NCBI RefSeq assembly: GCF_900188155.1
Contig: NZ_FZOG01000001.1
Coordinates: 372,001-436,000 of the forward strand
Length of the DNA stretch: 64,000 bases
Direction: 5' to 3'
Origin: Pseudomonas segetis
GTDB taxonomy: Bacteria > Pseudomonadota > Gammaproteobacteria > Pseudomonadales > Pseudomonadaceae
Part shown: piece after piece, positions 28,947 to 39,734 of the stretch
Position numbering within the stretch: position 1 is the first letter of the stretch
Layout of the letters: each line of letters begins with the position of its first letter
The notes under the pieces: generated by a model
What the model was told of the DNA's origin: nothing
Seen by the model: only the letters and a program-made list of their open reading frames with translations
The model's database searches: none
Made by a program: the position numbers and the translations under genes

Positions 28947-30662
28947 TCAGCGGCTGATACGTGCTTTGATAAACGACAGGATGTCAGCGGCTGGAACGGC
29001 TTGAGCTTCAGTGTCGAGCCGGCTCTTGTATTCCAGGTTGCCTTCAGCAAGGCCGCGGTCACTGACCACGATGCGGTGCGGGATGCCTATCAGTTCCATG
29101 TCTGCGAATTTGATGCCCGGACTGGTCTTTTTGTCACGGTCATCGAGCAATACTTCGTAACCGGCAGCAGTCAGTTCGGCGTAGAGCTTGTCGGTTGCTT
29201 CGCGCACAACCTCGGTTTCGTAACGCAATGGCACCAGGGCGATATGGAAGGGGGCCAGGGCGTCATTCCAGATAATCCCGCGCTCATCTGAGTTCTGCTC
29301 GATTGCAGCGGCGACAACGCGCGACACACCGATGCCGTAGCAACCCATGCTCAGGGTAACTGGCTTGCCATTTTCACCCAGCACCTGGCAGTTCATGGCT
29401 TCACTGTACTTGGTGCCGAGCTGGAAGATATGGCCCACTTCAATGCCACGCTTGATCACCAATGTGCCTTTGCCGTCTGGGCTTGGATCGCCTTCGACGA
29501 CATTGCGCAGGTCCGCAACCTCTGGCAGCGGCAAGTCGCGTTCCCAGTTGACCCCGAAGTAGTGCTTCTCTTCGATATTGGCGCCAGCTGCAAAGTCGCT
29601 CATCATCGCCACCGAGCGGTCGATGATGCAGGTGATTGGCATATTAACAGGGCCAAGTGAGCCTGGGCCTGCGCCAACAGCGCTGCGAATTTCGTCTTCT
29701 GTGGCGAAAACCAGTGGGTTGGCAACCTGTTCAAGGTTGGCCGCCTTGATTTCGTTGAGTTCATGGTCGCCACGGATAACCAGGGCAACCAGGGTGCCTT
29801 CTTCAGTGCCGCGGGCAATCAGCGTTTTGATGGTTTTTTCGATTGGCAGGTTAAAGCCAGTGATCAAATCGTTGATGGTCTTGGTGTTTGGCGTATCGAC
29901 CAGGCGCAGTTCTTCACTGGCCGCGCCGCGCTCGGACTCACGTGGCACCGCTTCGGCTTTTTCGATATTGGCGGCGTAATCGGATGCATCGCTGAACGCG
30001 ATATCATCTTCGCCAGACTCCGCCAGAACATGGAATTCATGGGAGCCGGTGCCCCCAATCGAGCCGGTGTCGGCCTGCACTGGGCGGAAATCAAGACCCA
30101 GGCGGCTGAATACATTGCAGTACGCCTGATGCATGCGGTCGTAGGTTTCCTGCAGGGACTCTGGATTCGCATGGAAGGAGTAGGCGTCCTTCATGATGAA
30201 CTCACGGCCGCGCATCAAGCCAAAACGTGGACGGATTTCGTCACGGAACTTGGTCTGGATCTGGTACATGTTGATTGGCAGCTGCTTGTAGCTGTTGAGC
30301 TCATTGCGCGCCATATCGGTGATGACTTCTTCGTGAGTCGGACCTGCGCAAAAGTCACGACCATGGCGGTCTTTCATGCGCAGCAGCTCCGGGCCGTACT
30401 GTTCCCAGCGGCCTGATTCCTGCCACAGCTCGGCCGGCTGGATGCCCGGCATCAGCACTTCGAGTGCGCCAGCAGCGTCCATTTCCTCGCGCACGACACG
30501 CTCTACCTTGCGCAGGGTGCGCAGGCCCATTGGCAGCCAGGTGTAGAGGCCGGAAGCAAGTTTGCGGATCATCCCGGCGCGCAGCATCAGCTGATGGCTG
30601 ACGACAACGGCATCGGATGGGGTTTCTTTTTGTGTGGCGAGCAGGAACTGACTAGTACGCAT
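28947..30662 (-). CDS. proS: Prolyl-tRNA synthetase
   Basis: Class II aminoacyl-tRNA synthetase of the bacterial type. The 571 residues include motif 1 (around [20 protein letters not shown]), motif 2 ([23 protein letters not shown]), a large YbaK-like editing insertion in the middle (about 225-405) and motif 3 ([18 protein letters not shown]). The start [10 protein letters not shown] at ATG 30662 is the conserved one. The longer frame to 30692 is not. Confidence 0.97.
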   Translation of the reverse strand: MRTSQFLLATQKETPSDAVVVSHQLMLRAGMIRKLASGLYTWLPMGLRTLRKVERVVREEMDAAGALEVLMPGIQPAELWQESGRWEQYGPELLRMKDRHGRDFCAGPTHEEVITDMARNELNSYKQLPINMYQIQTKFRDEIRPRFGLMRGREFIMKDAYSFHANPESLQETYDRMHQAYCNVFSRLGLDFRPVQADTGSIGGTGSHEFHVLAESGEDDIAFSDASDYAANIEKAEAVPRESERGAASEELRLVDTPNTKTINDLITGFNLPIEKTIKTLIARGTEEGTLVALVIRGDHELNEIKAANLEQVANPLVFATEDEIRSAVGAGPGSLGPVNMPITCIIDRSVAMMSDFAAGANIEEKHYFGVNWERDLPLPEVADLRNVVEGDPSPDGKGTLVIKRGIEVGHIFQLGTKYSEAMNCQVLGENGKPVTLSMGCYGIGVSRVVAAAIEQNSDERGIIWNDALAPFHIALVPLRYETEVVREATDKLYAELTAAGYEVLLDDRDKKTSPGIKFADMELIGIPHRIVVSDRGLAEGNLEYKSRLDTEAQAVPAADILSFIKARISR

Positions 30663-30766
30663 GGTTGACCGTTCTGTCTGTTGCAAGGGCAATTAATTGA
30701 CCGGCATTGTACGGTGCCTGCACTGAGACGTATAGGATGCAGATATGCACAATAAGGGGGATTAGG

Positions 30767-31183
30767 ATGTCGGAACTAACAGCGGAGCAAGTACAAGCGC
30801 TTATCTGGTCTGGATTGCCGCAAGCGCAAGAGATGCAACTGACCATCGATCGGCTTGATTCTGAAGGCGCCCTGGCGCGTATACCTTTCTGCGCAAGATT
30901 GGTGCGCCCCGGCGGCACTATTTCGGGGCCGACTATCATGGCGTTGGCGGATGCGGCGATGTATGCGGTGGTGTTGGGTCGGCTGGGTCGAGTGGAGATG
31001 GCAGTGACCTCCAACTTGAATATCAACTTTCTGGTCAAACCAAAAGCGGTCGACTTATTGGCGCAGGCAAAAATATTGCGTCTAAGTCGGCGCCAGGCGG
31101 TGTGCGAAGTCGCATTGTATTCGGCGGGCAATGAAGATGAGCTGGTCGCCCATGTGACGGGAACTTATGCGCTGCCTATTTAA
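30767..31183 (+). CDS. PaaI-type hotdog thioesterase
   Basis: A 138-residue protein. The hotdog core is visible as IPFCARLVRPGGTISGPTIM, then ALADAAMYAVVLGRLGRVEMAVT, then LNINFLVKPK. These are PaaI/YdiI-type thioesterase features. AGGGGG lies 6 bases before ATG 30767. It is divergent from proS and convergent with the porin gene. Substrate not assignable. Confidence 0.85.
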   Translation: MSELTAEQVQALIWSGLPQAQEMQLTIDRLDSEGALARIPFCARLVRPGGTISGPTIMALADAAMYAVVLGRLGRVEMAVTSNLNINFLVKPKAVDLLAQAKILRLSRRQAVCEVALYSAGNEDELVAHVTGTYALPI

Positions 31184-31231
31184 GACCATGGTGCTGTTTA
31201 TATATCGCCAGGCGATGCAGCATTACATAAT

Positions 31232-31261
31232 AAAAAAACCCGGCCGAAGCCGGGTTTTTTA
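31232..31261. terminator. Bidirectional terminator between the thioesterase and porin genes
   Basis: An A-run plus CCCGGC, a short loop, then GCCGGG plus a T-run. U-tracts occur on both strands, and both flanking genes converge on it. Confidence 0.93.
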
Positions 31262-31285
31262 TAACGCTTGCAAACTAACCGAGGA

Positions 31286-32554
31286 TTACAGCACGTCCAG
31301 CGGGTAGTCCATGATCAGACGGAAATCGTTGATATCGCCGCCGTATGCATTGCTGGAACGGTAGAAGGCGTTACGTACACGGAAAGACAGGTCTTTCGCA
31401 GCGCCATCTTGAATTACATACTTGGCTTCGATGTCGATTTCACGCTCTTGAGCGTCGGTGCCAGTGCCAACATCAATGTTGTCGCCAGCGATGTAGCGAG
31501 TCATGAAGCTCAGACCTGGTACGCCGTAGCTAGCCATGTTGATGTCGTAGCGTGCTTGCCAAGAATCTTCGTCTTTGCCGTTGAAGTCGGAGTATTGAAC
31601 CGAGTTCGCCAGATAGATGGTGCCGCCGCCGTCTACACCGTAGACGTAGCCAGCATCACCGCTAGAGCTTTGATAGGCCAGGGTGAAGGTGTGCGCGCCG
31701 ATGTTGTAAGCGCCCGCCAAGCTCCAGATATCGTTGTCAACTTCGCCGTAGATTTCGTCGCCATCACCTTTGGTGTGGTAACCGTTGAGGTCAAAGTTCA
31801 AGCTTTGATCTTCAGCGATCGGCAGATTCCAGTTGACGTTCAGGTAGGTCTTTTTGAAGTAGTCTTCAACGTCGGAGTAGTGCAGGCCAGCGCTGAGGTT
31901 ATCAGTGAAGCTGTAGTTTGCACCGTAGATGTTGGCTGACTTCAAGCCAGTACCGTCAATGGTGTCGCGACCGGTTGCAACCTGGCTGCTCATTGCGGTG
32001 AAGCGACCAGCGCTCAGTTCCAGGCCTTCGATTTCGTTGCTGACCAGGTAGGTACCGGTTGCAGATTCAGGCAGGATACGGCTGTCGTCAGTGCTGAATA
32101 CTGGGCTGGCAACAAACATGTCACCGTATTTCAGGCCAGTGTTGGATACGCGGAATTTGATAGCGCCGCCAGCTTGAGATTGGGTTTTCTCATAGTTGCT
32201 GTCGCTGTCTCGTGAAAACAGACCGCTACCACCGTGACCGCTACCGCCGTCCAGCTTCAGGCTGCTCAGGGTGAAAGCGTCAAAACCAACACCGATGGTG
32301 CCTTGGGTGAAGCCCGATTCAAACAGGGTGCGCAGACCCCAGCCAGTTTCCTCGCGGTAACCGCTGTCACCTTTAGGAGCTGATGGGTTAGGGCCATTAC
32401 GGAAATCACGGTTCATGTACAGAACACGGTTGAAGATGTCGAAGCTGCTATCTTCAAGAAAGCCGTTAGATTCGGATTGGCTAGAGGCGAAAGCCATTTG
32501 AGTGCTACCCGCGGCTACTGCCAGGGCCATTACGCTCCACTTCATCACTTGCAT
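31286..32554 (-). CDS. OprD family outer-membrane porin
   Basis: A 422-residue porin with signal peptide MKWSVMALAVAAGSTQMAFA. The mature part has the OprD marks: GFLEDSSFDI near the N-terminus, FESGFTQGTIGVGFDAFT, QAGGAIKFRVSNTGLKYGDM, LANSVQYSDFNG, SWQARYDINMASYGVPGL, and a C-terminal aromatic-alternating strand ending MDYPLDVL. AGGAG sits 8 bases before the ATG. OprD-type channels carry basic amino acids, peptides or carboxylates; the exact subfamily is not certain. A 729-bp upstream region separates it from the next gene. Confidence 0.93.
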   Translation of the reverse strand: MQVMKWSVMALAVAAGSTQMAFASSQSESNGFLEDSSFDIFNRVLYMNRDFRNGPNPSAPKGDSGYREETGWGLRTLFESGFTQGTIGVGFDAFTLSSLKLDGGSGHGGSGLFSRDSDSNYEKTQSQAGGAIKFRVSNTGLKYGDMFVASPVFSTDDSRILPESATGTYLVSNEIEGLELSAGRFTAMSSQVATGRDTIDGTGLKSANIYGANYSFTDNLSAGLHYSDVEDYFKKTYLNVNWNLPIAEDQSLNFDLNGYHTKGDGDEIYGEVDNDIWSLAGAYNIGAHTFTLAYQSSSGDAGYVYGVDGGGTIYLANSVQYSDFNGKDEDSWQARYDINMASYGVPGLSFMTRYIAGDNIDVGTGTDAQEREIDIEAKYVIQDGAAKDLSFRVRNAFYRSSNAYGGDINDFRLIMDYPLDVL

Positions 32555-33283
32555 CGTGACTGCTCCTTTGGTTTTTTAGAAGAGTTGTGCTGCCCAATTA
32601 ATTATTGTATGGACGGCTCTTTCTTTTTGTGTCGGCGGTAACTTATAACACGCAGCCAATATTGGCGATAGTTGCCGTCTGCTCGTTGCTGGTTCTTTTC
32701 AGTGATGTCGCAAATACTGAGGGAACATGTCGCAATTTCATAGATTTTACTGGTGCATGAGTTACGCCAACGGATCTTGTAATTGTTCACTTATAAAGCC
32801 CTGATTGCGGGCTTGCTACGCCGCATTCCGAGCATTGTCGTAGCAGAAAGCAAAAGTCGTGCTCAAAACGCTATCTTTCTTAATTTCCTTGATCTTTGCG
32901 TCCGCTCTTGATGGCGGCTGGGTGATCTTGGGCCATGTTATAGCTAGTCTTTGCGGGCCTCACAAGCATTTTTTCTTGGAATTTCAATGCTTGAGACGCG
33001 GTTTCAATTTTGTATCAGCAATTTGCCCCAGTGTTTGCCTGGGGATGGTCCCCGCCTGGTTTTAAGATGCTATCTATTACCGAAGGGAACAAAATGGTGC
33101 ATGCAAATACCGGCTTGAAATTGTTCGTGCCACCTCTTGGTGCGTGTATCTGGTGGTTGTTTTTTGAGCGATTTAGCGGCATTTGCGCTCGAAGCTTGCC
33201 TCAGCGCGTATCCTTACGCTTTGGCTATAGGGTACAGGCTGCCTGATTACAATTTTGTTACTACCACTGTTACGAGGTTATTT
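32555..33283. other. Long intergenic region between the porin and HIT genes
   Basis: 729 bp with no convincing gene. Small frames here (for example 32859-33065) lack a good ribosome-binding site and similarity to anything I know. It should contain the porin promoter and the HIT promoter. Composition is lower in GC than the flanks. I could not recognise specific operators. Confidence 0.5.
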
Positions 33284-33706
33284 ATGTTCGCGTTGGATTC
33301 ACGCCTGCAGAGCGATACCAGGGTTGTCGGCGATTTCCCCCTGTGTCGCTTGCTGTTAATGAATGATGCCAACTACCCATGGTTTATCCTGGTGCCACGG
33401 CGTGAAGCGGTGACCGAGGTGTTTGACCTGGATGCAGCGGATCAGCTTTTGCTCTGGCAGGAAACCTCGCAGCTTGCGGCGTTCTTAAAGCAGGAGTTCG
33501 CTGCGGATAAAATGAATATCGCGACCTTGGGCAATATGGTTGCCCAACTGCATATGCATGTAGTGGCACGGCGTGCCACTGATGCTGCATGGCCAGCACC
33601 TGTCTGGGGCAAAGCACCTGTGCAAGCCTATACTGAGGCAGAGATCGCCGACCTTCGCCGGCGCCTGGGCGCGGCAAATTTTGCAGGCTTTAGTGCCGGG
33701 GAATGA
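33284..33706 (+). CDS. HIT family protein
   Basis: A 140-residue histidine-triad nucleotide hydrolase/transferase. The motif is QLHMHVVAR near residue 90, where the first histidine of HxHxH is glutamine, a variant common in this HIT subgroup. The N-terminal [20 protein letters not shown] segment is typical. GAGG lies just before ATG 33284; upstream extensions are not conserved. It overlaps slyX by 4 bp (ATGA). Confidence 0.9.
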   Translation: MFALDSRLQSDTRVVGDFPLCRLLLMNDANYPWFILVPRREAVTEVFDLDAADQLLLWQETSQLAAFLKQEFAADKMNIATLGNMVAQLHMHVVARRATDAAWPAPVWGKAPVQAYTEAEIADLRRRLGAANFAGFSAGE

Positions 33707-33915
33707 GCATGGATATTGAAAGTCGTGTAGTCGAGCTTGAAACGCGCTTGGCGTTCCAGGATGACACCATCCAGTCACTCAACGATGTACTGGTGGAGCA
33801 GCAAAGGCGTATTGATCATCTGCAATTGCAGGTGGCTGGGTTGGCCAAGCGTCAGGAAGAGCTGACCGGGCAGCTTGAAATTTCAGAGGATGAAGCGCCG
33901 CCGCCTCATTATTGA
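33703..33915 (+). CDS. slyX: SlyX family protein
   Basis: A 70-residue coiled-coil protein: [19 protein letters not shown], then [21 protein letters not shown], ending in the SlyX-typical APPPHY. Its ATG overlaps the HIT stop (ATGA); a second ATG at 33709 is possible. Function unknown. A terminator follows directly. Confidence 0.93.
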   Translation: MSMDIESRVVELETRLAFQDDTIQSLNDVLVEQQRRIDHLQLQVAGLAKRQEELTGQLEISEDEAPPPHY

Positions 33916-33931
33916 GTGTTAATAAAGAGCT

Positions 33932-33959
33932 AAAAAAACCCGCCAAATGCGGGTTTTTT
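33932..33959. terminator. Bidirectional terminator after slyX
   Basis: A seven-A run plus CCCGC, a short loop, then GCGGG and six Ts. It sits between convergent slyX and the cold-shock membrane gene. Confidence 0.9.
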
Positions 33960-33970
33960 GTGTTTGCCAG

Positions 33971-34576
33971 TTAGCGTCTTGCAGGTGGTGCGGCGATTAC
34001 ATCTTCGGCTTGCAGGCCCTTGTCGCGTTGCATGACCGAAAATTCAACGCGCTGGCCTTCGACCAGGACGCGATGGCCTTCACCGCGGATTGCACGAAAA
34101 TGCACAAATATATCGTCGCCTGAGTCGCGGGAAATGAAGCCAAAGCCCTTGGACGTATTGAACCACTTGACCGTGCCGTTTTCACGGTTGGCGTCTGTGG
34201 GTGACGATAGTGACTGGCGTGACGAGGCGAACCGCAGGTTGATGCACAGGTGCAGCAATACGCCAGCAGCCAATACCAGCAGGCTGAACAATGTAGCTGG
34301 GAGGTGGGCGATCACCGGCAGCGGTGCAACTAGAATCAGTGCCTGCAGTACGGTGGCTGTCAGTAAAAGCACGGATACCAGATTCTGCAGAGCACTGCGT
34401 GGTCCGGCGTGCCAGATAGGGAGTTGAGGTGCTAGGGTGAGGTTGAGCAGGCCAAACAAGGCAAGGCATAGCGCATCGGCGTGTTGCAGGAATGCCGGGG
34501 CGTGATTTGTAAGGCTGGGCACAAAGGATAGAAGCAGGGCCGCTAGACCCGTCAGCAGGTGGACGATTTTCAACAT
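33971..34576 (-). CDS. Membrane-anchored cold-shock-domain protein
   Basis: A 201-residue fusion. The N-terminal ~125 residues hold four predicted membrane helices (beginning [18 protein letters not shown]). The C-terminal ~70 residues are a cold-shock domain with [17 protein letters not shown] (RNP1 KGFGFI) and [10 protein letters not shown] (RNP2). The nucleic-acid-binding residues look intact. The start is taken as ATG 34576; GTG 34591 is an alternative. A homologous fusion is known next to slyX and dps in other pseudomonads. It may tether RNA or ssDNA at the inner membrane. Confidence 0.87.
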   Translation of the reverse strand: MLKIVHLLTGLAALLLSFVPSLTNHAPAFLQHADALCLALFGLLNLTLAPQLPIWHAGPRSALQNLVSVLLLTATVLQALILVAPLPVIAHLPATLFSLLVLAAGVLLHLCINLRFASSRQSLSSPTDANRENGTVKWFNTSKGFGFISRDSGDDIFVHFRAIRGEGHRVLVEGQRVEFSVMQRDKGLQAEDVIAAPPARR

Positions 34577-34796
34577 GTTCAATGAGCTCACTTAATTTAA
34601 CCAATCGCTAGGAAAACTGACTGCATATGCGTTGCCGTAGATGTGGAAGGCGTGGATAGCTTAAGCAGGCAGGCGTGCTAATAAATGCCAAAAGCGGAGT
34701 CGCTAGCACGGAGGCGTATTTAACAGTAAAGGGCGGGGCGACTCAATGCTGCTGACGCAGCTATGCCCGGCTTTGCTGGTCAGCAAGTCTCGGGTG

Positions 34797-34823
34797 ACAA
34801 GGCCCGAGCATGTCGGGCCTTGT
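34797..34823 (-). terminator. Strong hairpin after dps
   Basis: An 11-bp perfect stem (ACAAGGCCCGA/TCGGGCCTTGT) with a 5-base loop, 22 bp past the dps stop. There is no T-run, so it may act as an mRNA-stabilising end or a Rho-assisted terminator. Confidence 0.6.
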
Positions 34824-34845
34824 GGTCTTGCGCGGTGAAGCTTTA

Positions 34846-35316
34846 TCAGGCAGCGAGCAGGCTGCGCAGCATCCATGCAGTTTTTTCGTGGACCTGCATG
34901 CGCTGGGTCAGCAAGTCGGCGGTAGGCTCGTCGTTGACCTTTTCCAGCAGCGGGAAGATGCCACGAGCGGTCCGGGTCACGGCTTCCTGGCCTTGGACCA
35001 GCAGCTTGATCATTTCCTCAGCCGTTGGAATGCCTTCCTCTTCCTTGATCGAAGACAGGCGTGCGTAGGCGGCGTAGGTGCCTGGTGCCGGGAAGCCAAT
35101 GGCACGGATGCGTTCGGCAATATCGTCAACCGCAACCGCCAGTTCGGTGTACTGGCCTTCGAACATCAGGTGCAGGGTGTTGAACATCGGGCCGGTGACA
35201 TTCCAGTGAAAATTGTGGGTTTTCAAATACAGGGTGTAGGTGTCTGCCAGCAGGCGAGAAAGGCCTTCGGCGATTGCTGCGCGATCCTGTTCGGCGATTC
35301 CGATGTTGATTTCCAT
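34846..35316 (-). CDS. dps: Dps/ferritin-like DNA-protection protein
   Basis: A 156-residue mini-ferritin. The ferroxidase residues are in [12 protein letters not shown] and the VDDIAERI helix, as in Dps 12-mers. It stores iron, consumes peroxide and may coat DNA. ATG 35316 has AGAGGA 8 bases upstream; the longer frame to 35412 is not conserved. It is monocistronic, with a strong hairpin downstream. Confidence 0.93.
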   Translation of the reverse strand: MEINIGIAEQDRAAIAEGLSRLLADTYTLYLKTHNFHWNVTGPMFNTLHLMFEGQYTELAVAVDDIAERIRAIGFPAPGTYAAYARLSSIKEEEGIPTAEEMIKLLVQGQEAVTRTARGIFPLLEKVNDEPTADLLTQRMQVHEKTAWMLRSLLAA

Positions 35317-35806
35317 ACCTTTTATCCTCTCAGGTTGGGCGTGAATTGGGTGCCCTAAATATGGGTAAATTCTAGCATTGGCAGTATGGCACTGCGCCCA
35401 TGCTTGTCTCAATGGGTGTCATTGCTTGAGTCTATTCAGGGGCTTTTGGTTCAATAATTGTCGCTTGTTGACTGACAATGGCATCGATTATCAGCTCTGT
35501 TTGGCAGGGGATTTGGCTGACGATCAGGGCGAGAGATGTGGCCTGTGATCGAATAGCCACAGCGGGGCGGCTGCATGTGGCGGCTTAACCATATATAATC
35601 TCGCGCTTTGCCGAGATTTATGCCGGTGTTCTGTGCTGCCCAAGCCCGGTGCGGGGCGATTGCCTGTCATATTGTGTGTGACCAACACAAATTAGTGCAT
35701 ACATCTATACGGCCAGATTTGCCTGAAGCTAAATGCTGCACATTGGACGCCAGGCGTTCAGGCGTGCAGCCTACGAATTCAAGACTCAAGAGAAGCGACT
35801 AACATC
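35317..35806. other. Intergenic region between dps and aspS
   Basis: 490 bp without a supported gene. It contains the dps promoter (minus strand) and the aspS promoter. A clean TATAAT at 35594-35599 (plus strand) with a weak -35-like CTGCAT 17 bases upstream is the best aspS promoter candidate, giving a leader of about 200 bases. No riboswitch or T-box was recognised. Confidence 0.4.
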
Positions 35807-37582
35807 ATGATGCGCAGCCACTATTGCGGCCAGTTGAACGAGAGCCTGGACGGTCAGGAAATTACCCTTTGCGGCTGGGTTCACCGTCGCCGTGACCACG
35901 GCGGGGTTATCTTCCTCGATATTCGTGATCGTGAAGGCCTGGCTCAGGTGGTTTTTGACCCTGATCGTGCTGAAACCTTTGCTGTCGCCGATAAAGTGCG
36001 CAGCGAGTTTGTGGTCAAGATCACCGGTAAGGTGCGTCTGCGTCCGGCTGGTGCGGGCAACTCGAACATGGCCTCTGGCGCGATTGAAGTGCTCGGCTAT
36101 GAGCTGGAAGTGCTGAACGAAGCTGAAACCCCGCCGTTCCCGCTCAACGAATACTCCGATGTGGGCGAAGAAACGCGCCTGCGTTATCGCTTTATCGACC
36201 TGCGTCGCCCAGAAATGGCGGCCAAGCTGAAGCTGCGTTCGAGCATCACCACCAGCATCCGTCGCTATCTCGACGAAAATGGCTTCCTTGACGTAGAAAC
36301 GCCGATTCTGACCCGCGCGACTCCAGAAGGCGCACGGGACTACCTGGTGCCTAGCCGTACCCATCCTGGCAGCTTCTTCGCCTTGCCGCAGTCGCCGCAG
36401 TTGTTCAAGCAGTTGCTGATGGTTGCCGGTTTTGATCGCTACTACCAGATTGCCAAGTGCTTCCGCGACGAAGACTTGCGTGCCGATCGTCAGCCGGAAT
36501 TCACCCAGATCGACATCGAGACCAGTTTCCTCGATGAAAAGGACATCATGGGCATCACCGAGAAGATGGTGCGCCAGCTGTTTAAAGAAGTGCTCGACGT
36601 TGAGTTTGGCGAGTTCCCGCACATGACGTTTGCAGAAGCGATGCGTCGTTATGGTTCGGACAAGCCGGATCTGCGCAACCCAATGGAGCTGGTCGATGTT
36701 GAAGACCAACTCAAAGAGGTTGAATTCAAGGTGTTCAGTGGTCCGGCCAATGATCCAAAATGCCGCGTTGCTGCACTGCGCGTTCCGGGCGGTGCGAGCA
36801 TGCCACGCAAGCAGATCGACGACTACACCAAGTTTGTAGGTATCTACGGCGCTCGAGGCCTGGCGTACATCAAGGTCAATGACCGCGCCAGCGGTGTTGA
36901 AGGCCTGCAATCGCCAATCGTGAAAAACATCCCGCTGGAAAACCTCAATGTGATCCTTGATCGCGTGGGAGCGGTTGATGGCGACATCGTCTTCTTCGGT
37001 GCCGACAAAGCCAAGATCGTCAGCGAAGCCCTCGGCGCGCTACGTCTGAAGCTGGGCACCGACCTGGATCTGCTGACTTGCGAGTGGGCCCCAATGTGGG
37101 TGGTTGACTTCCCGATGTTCGAAGAGAACGACGACGGCAGCTTCAGCGCACTGCATCACCCGTTCACTGCACCTAAGTGCACCCCGCAAGAGTTGGAGGC
37201 CAGCCCGGCCACCGCGTTGTCGCGTGCTTACGACATGGTGCTTAACGGTACAGAGCTGGGTGGTGGTTCGATTCGTATCCACCGCAAGGAAATGCAGCAA
37301 GCCGTGTTCCGCCTGCTGGGTATCGAGGCAGCTGAACAGGAAGAGAAGTTCGGCTTCCTGCTCGATGCGCTCAAGTATGGCGCACCGCCGCACGGTGGCT
37401 TGGCATTCGGCCTGGACCGCCTGGTCATGCTGATGACTGGCGCACAGTCGATTCGTGAAGTAATTGCCTTCCCGAAAACCCAAAGTGCTGCCTGCGTAAT
37501 GACCCAGGCACCGGGGCTGGTGGATAACAAAGCGCTGCGCGAGTTGCACATTCGCCTGCGTGAGCAGCCAAAGGCTGAGTAA
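35807..37582 (+). CDS. aspS: Aspartyl-tRNA synthetase
   Basis: Class IIb synthetase of the bacterial type, 591 aa. It has an N-terminal OB anticodon-binding domain (about 1-105, [21 protein letters not shown]), motif 1 and the flipping loop (about 140-175), motif 2 ([19 protein letters not shown]), the GAD insertion (about 290-420) and motif 3 ([17 protein letters not shown]). In Pseudomonas this enzyme is generally non-discriminating and works with GatCAB to make Asn-tRNA; that cannot be decided from sequence alone. It is followed by yebC. Confidence 0.97.
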   Translation: MMRSHYCGQLNESLDGQEITLCGWVHRRRDHGGVIFLDIRDREGLAQVVFDPDRAETFAVADKVRSEFVVKITGKVRLRPAGAGNSNMASGAIEVLGYELEVLNEAETPPFPLNEYSDVGEETRLRYRFIDLRRPEMAAKLKLRSSITTSIRRYLDENGFLDVETPILTRATPEGARDYLVPSRTHPGSFFALPQSPQLFKQLLMVAGFDRYYQIAKCFRDEDLRADRQPEFTQIDIETSFLDEKDIMGITEKMVRQLFKEVLDVEFGEFPHMTFAEAMRRYGSDKPDLRNPMELVDVEDQLKEVEFKVFSGPANDPKCRVAALRVPGGASMPRKQIDDYTKFVGIYGARGLAYIKVNDRASGVEGLQSPIVKNIPLENLNVILDRVGAVDGDIVFFGADKAKIVSEALGALRLKLGTDLDLLTCEWAPMWVVDFPMFEENDDGSFSALHHPFTAPKCTPQELEASPATALSRAYDMVLNGTELGGGSIRIHRKEMQQAVFRLLGIEAAEQEEKFGFLLDALKYGAPPHGGLAFGLDRLVMLMTGAQSIREVIAFPKTQSAACVMTQAPGLVDNKALRELHIRLREQPKAE

Positions 37583-37640
37583 TAAACATTGGGCATCCTC
37601 GTTAAGCGGGTGCCCATAAGTAATTGAAAGCGGAGTTGTT

Positions 37641-38390
37641 ATGGCGGGTCATTCCAAGTGGGCAAACATCAAGCATCGCAAAGGGCGTCAAGACGCCAAG
37701 CGCGGCAAGATCTTTACCAAACTTATTCGTGAACTGACAGTTGCAGCAAGTCAGGGCGGTGGGATTCCGGCAGACAACCCGCGCCTGCGCCTGGCGGTCG
37801 ACAAGGCCCTGACGGCAAACATGACGCGTGACACCATTGATCGAGCCATTGCACGCGGCGTGGGGTCGACGGACGGTGAGAAAGTCGAGGAGCTCAGCTA
37901 CGAAGGTTACGCCCCAAGTGGCGTGGCCATCATCGTTGAGGCCATGACCGACAACCGCAACCGCACGGCAGCCGAGGTGCGTCATGCCTTTACCAAGTGC
38001 GGCGGTAATCTCGGCACCGACGGTTCGGTCGCCTATATGTTCGAGCGCAAGGGGCAAATCAGTTTTGCCCCGGGCCTGGACGAGGAGGCGCTGATGGAGG
38101 CGGCTCTTGAGGCGGGTGCTGATGATATTGTGACCAACGATGATGGTTCGATCGACGTATTCACTGCCTTTGTCGACTTTATCGCGGTAAGCGAAGCCCT
38201 GACGGCAGCGGGTTATAAGGCTGAGGAGTCGGAGGTGGTGATGTTGCCATCGACTTATTCGACGCTTGAGGATGTCGATACGGCGCAGAAAGTGCTTAAG
38301 TTGATCGATATGCTTGAAGACCTGGACGATGTGCAGAATGTCCACTCCAATGCCGAGATTCCTGACGACGTCATGGCCCAGTTGGGATAA
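37641..38390 (+). CDS. YebC/PmpR family transcriptional regulator
   Basis: A 249-residue protein starting [27 protein letters not shown], with the acidic middle and C-terminal domains of YebC ([35 protein letters not shown]). The Pseudomonas member PmpR represses quorum-sensing genes. More recent work ties YebC proteins to translation of proline-rich stretches. GGAG lies 6 bases before the ATG. It is flanked by aspS and ruvC, and a terminator separates it from ruvC. Confidence 0.95.
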   Translation: MAGHSKWANIKHRKGRQDAKRGKIFTKLIRELTVAASQGGGIPADNPRLRLAVDKALTANMTRDTIDRAIARGVGSTDGEKVEELSYEGYAPSGVAIIVEAMTDNRNRTAAEVRHAFTKCGGNLGTDGSVAYMFERKGQISFAPGLDEEALMEAALEAGADDIVTNDDGSIDVFTAFVDFIAVSEALTAAGYKAEESEVVMLPSTYSTLEDVDTAQKVLKLIDMLEDLDDVQNVHSNAEIPDDVMAQLG

Positions 38391-38392
38391 TG

Positions 38393-38421
38393 AAAAAGCC
38401 GGAGTAAGTTCCGGCTTTTTT
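38393..38421 (+). terminator. Rho-independent terminator after yebC
   Basis: AAAAAGCCGGA pairs with TCCGGCTTTTT around a 6-base loop, just after the stop codon. Confidence 0.92.
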
Positions 38422-38579
38422 AATTGGCCGGGGTTTTGTAGAGCTAGGGTGGATAACGCTTTATGCATCCGCCATCGGCGGTATCCTGTCTTCGGTTGTC
38501 GGGTGGGGCAAGCGTTGCCTTGTCGCGCCCTGCGGCCCGGGCGGCGATTTTTAATTCACCGGCGTGAGAGCCTGTTGTT

Positions 38580-39104
38580 ATGACACTGATTCTAGGGATA
38601 GACCCAGGTTCACGGATCACCGGCTACGGCGTGGTGCGCGACACTGGTCGCACTTGCGAGTATGTCGCCTCGGGCTGCATTCGCACAGGCAATGGCCCGT
38701 TACCCGAGCGCCTGCAGGTTGTCTTTCGCGGTGTGCGCGAGGTGATCGAAACCTATGGCCCGGTGACCATGGGCATCGAGCAGGTTTTTATGGCGCGCAA
38801 TGCCGACTCTGCGCTCAAGCTGGGTCAGGCCCGTGGCGCTGCGATTGTCGCGGGCGTCGAGGCGGGGCTGGATATAAGCGAATACACTGCAACCCAGGTC
38901 AAGCAGGCTATTGCCGGCACGGGTGGCGCGGACAAGGAGCAGGTGCAAATGATGGTCATGCACTTGCTCAAGCTGGTAAAAAAGCCACAGATTGACGCTT
39001 CAGACGCATTGGCCATCGCCTTGTGTCATGCCCATCATCGTCAAAGTCTTATTCCCCATGGTCTGGTCGGTGCCAAGCGACGTGGCGGGCGCCTTCGTTT
39101 GTAG
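38580..39104 (+). CDS. ruvC: Holliday junction resolvase RuvC
   Basis: Endonuclease that cuts four-way junctions. The 174 residues include the first catalytic acid in [16 protein letters not shown] (D7), a second in [11 protein letters not shown] and a third acidic cluster in [15 protein letters not shown]. It begins the ruvCAB cluster; ruvA follows after 24 bp. No LexA-like box was recognised upstream. Confidence 0.96.
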   Translation: MTLILGIDPGSRITGYGVVRDTGRTCEYVASGCIRTGNGPLPERLQVVFRGVREVIETYGPVTMGIEQVFMARNADSALKLGQARGAAIVAGVEAGLDISEYTATQVKQAIAGTGGADKEQVQMMVMHLLKLVKKPQIDASDALAIALCHAHHRQSLIPHGLVGAKRRGGRLRL

Positions 39105-39128
39105 TTTGAATTTTTTAAGGATTTAACG

Positions 39129-39734
39129 GTGATCGGACGTTTACGCGGCACCTTGGCTGAGAAACAGCCGCCGCATTTGATTCTGGATGTGAATGGCCTG
39201 GGTTATGAGTTGGAAGTACCCATGACAACGTTGTACCGTTTACCTTCGGTAGGCGAGCCGCTGACGCTGCACACCCATTTGGTCGTGCGTGAAGATGCGC
39301 AGTTGCTGTATGGCTTTTTTGAAAAGCGTGAGCGTGAGCTGTTTCGCGAGCTGATCCGGCTCAACGGTGTGGGGCCCAAGTTGGCGCTGGCGTTGATGTC
39401 CGGGCTTGAGGTCGACGAGTTGGTGCGCTGCGTCCAGGCGCAAGATACCTCGGCGCTGGTGAAAATCCCCGGTGTCGGTAAAAAGACTGCAGAACGCTTG
39501 CTGGTCGAGCTCAAGGATCGCTTCAAGGCTTGGGAAACCTTGCCAGGCATGACTTCTCTGGTGGTGGCGCCCGCAGCTGGAGCGCTTGCGCCAAGCGCCG
39601 AGAATGATGCGGTAAGTGCCTTGATCTCGCTGGGCTACAAGCCGCAAGAAGCCAGTCGTGCGGTTTCGGCTGTCAAGGAAGATGGTTTGAGCAGTGAAGA
39701 TTTGATCCGGCGTGCCCTGAAAGGAATGGTTTAA
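39129..39734 (+). CDS. ruvA: Holliday junction branch migration protein RuvA
   Basis: A 201-residue junction-binding subunit. Domain I is an OB fold ([27 protein letters not shown] is the start region). Domain II has two helix-hairpin-helix motifs ([15 protein letters not shown] and [16 protein letters not shown]). Domain III at the C-terminus binds RuvB. The start is GTG 39129. The stop directly abuts the ruvB ATG. Confidence 0.96.
   Translation: MIGRLRGTLAEKQPPHLILDVNGLGYELEVPMTTLYRLPSVGEPLTLHTHLVVREDAQLLYGFFEKRERELFRELIRLNGVGPKLALALMSGLEVDELVRCVQAQDTSALVKIPGVGKKTAERLLVELKDRFKAWETLPGMTSLVVAPAAGALAPSAENDAVSALISLGYKPQEASRAVSAVKEDGLSSEDLIRRALKGMV

Noticed and set aside
31268..31939. 223-codon plus-strand frame opposite the OprD porin
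   Set aside because: Valine-rich mirror of beta-strand codons in the porin gene; shadow only.
32859..33065. 68-codon frame upstream of the HIT gene, starting with a hydrophobic stretch
   Set aside because: No convincing ribosome-binding site, and composition follows the AT-rich spacer; support is too weak to list as a gene.
35786..36910. 374-codon open frame on the minus strand opposite aspS
   Set aside because: Antisense to a clear aspartyl-tRNA synthetase; no recognisable domain.
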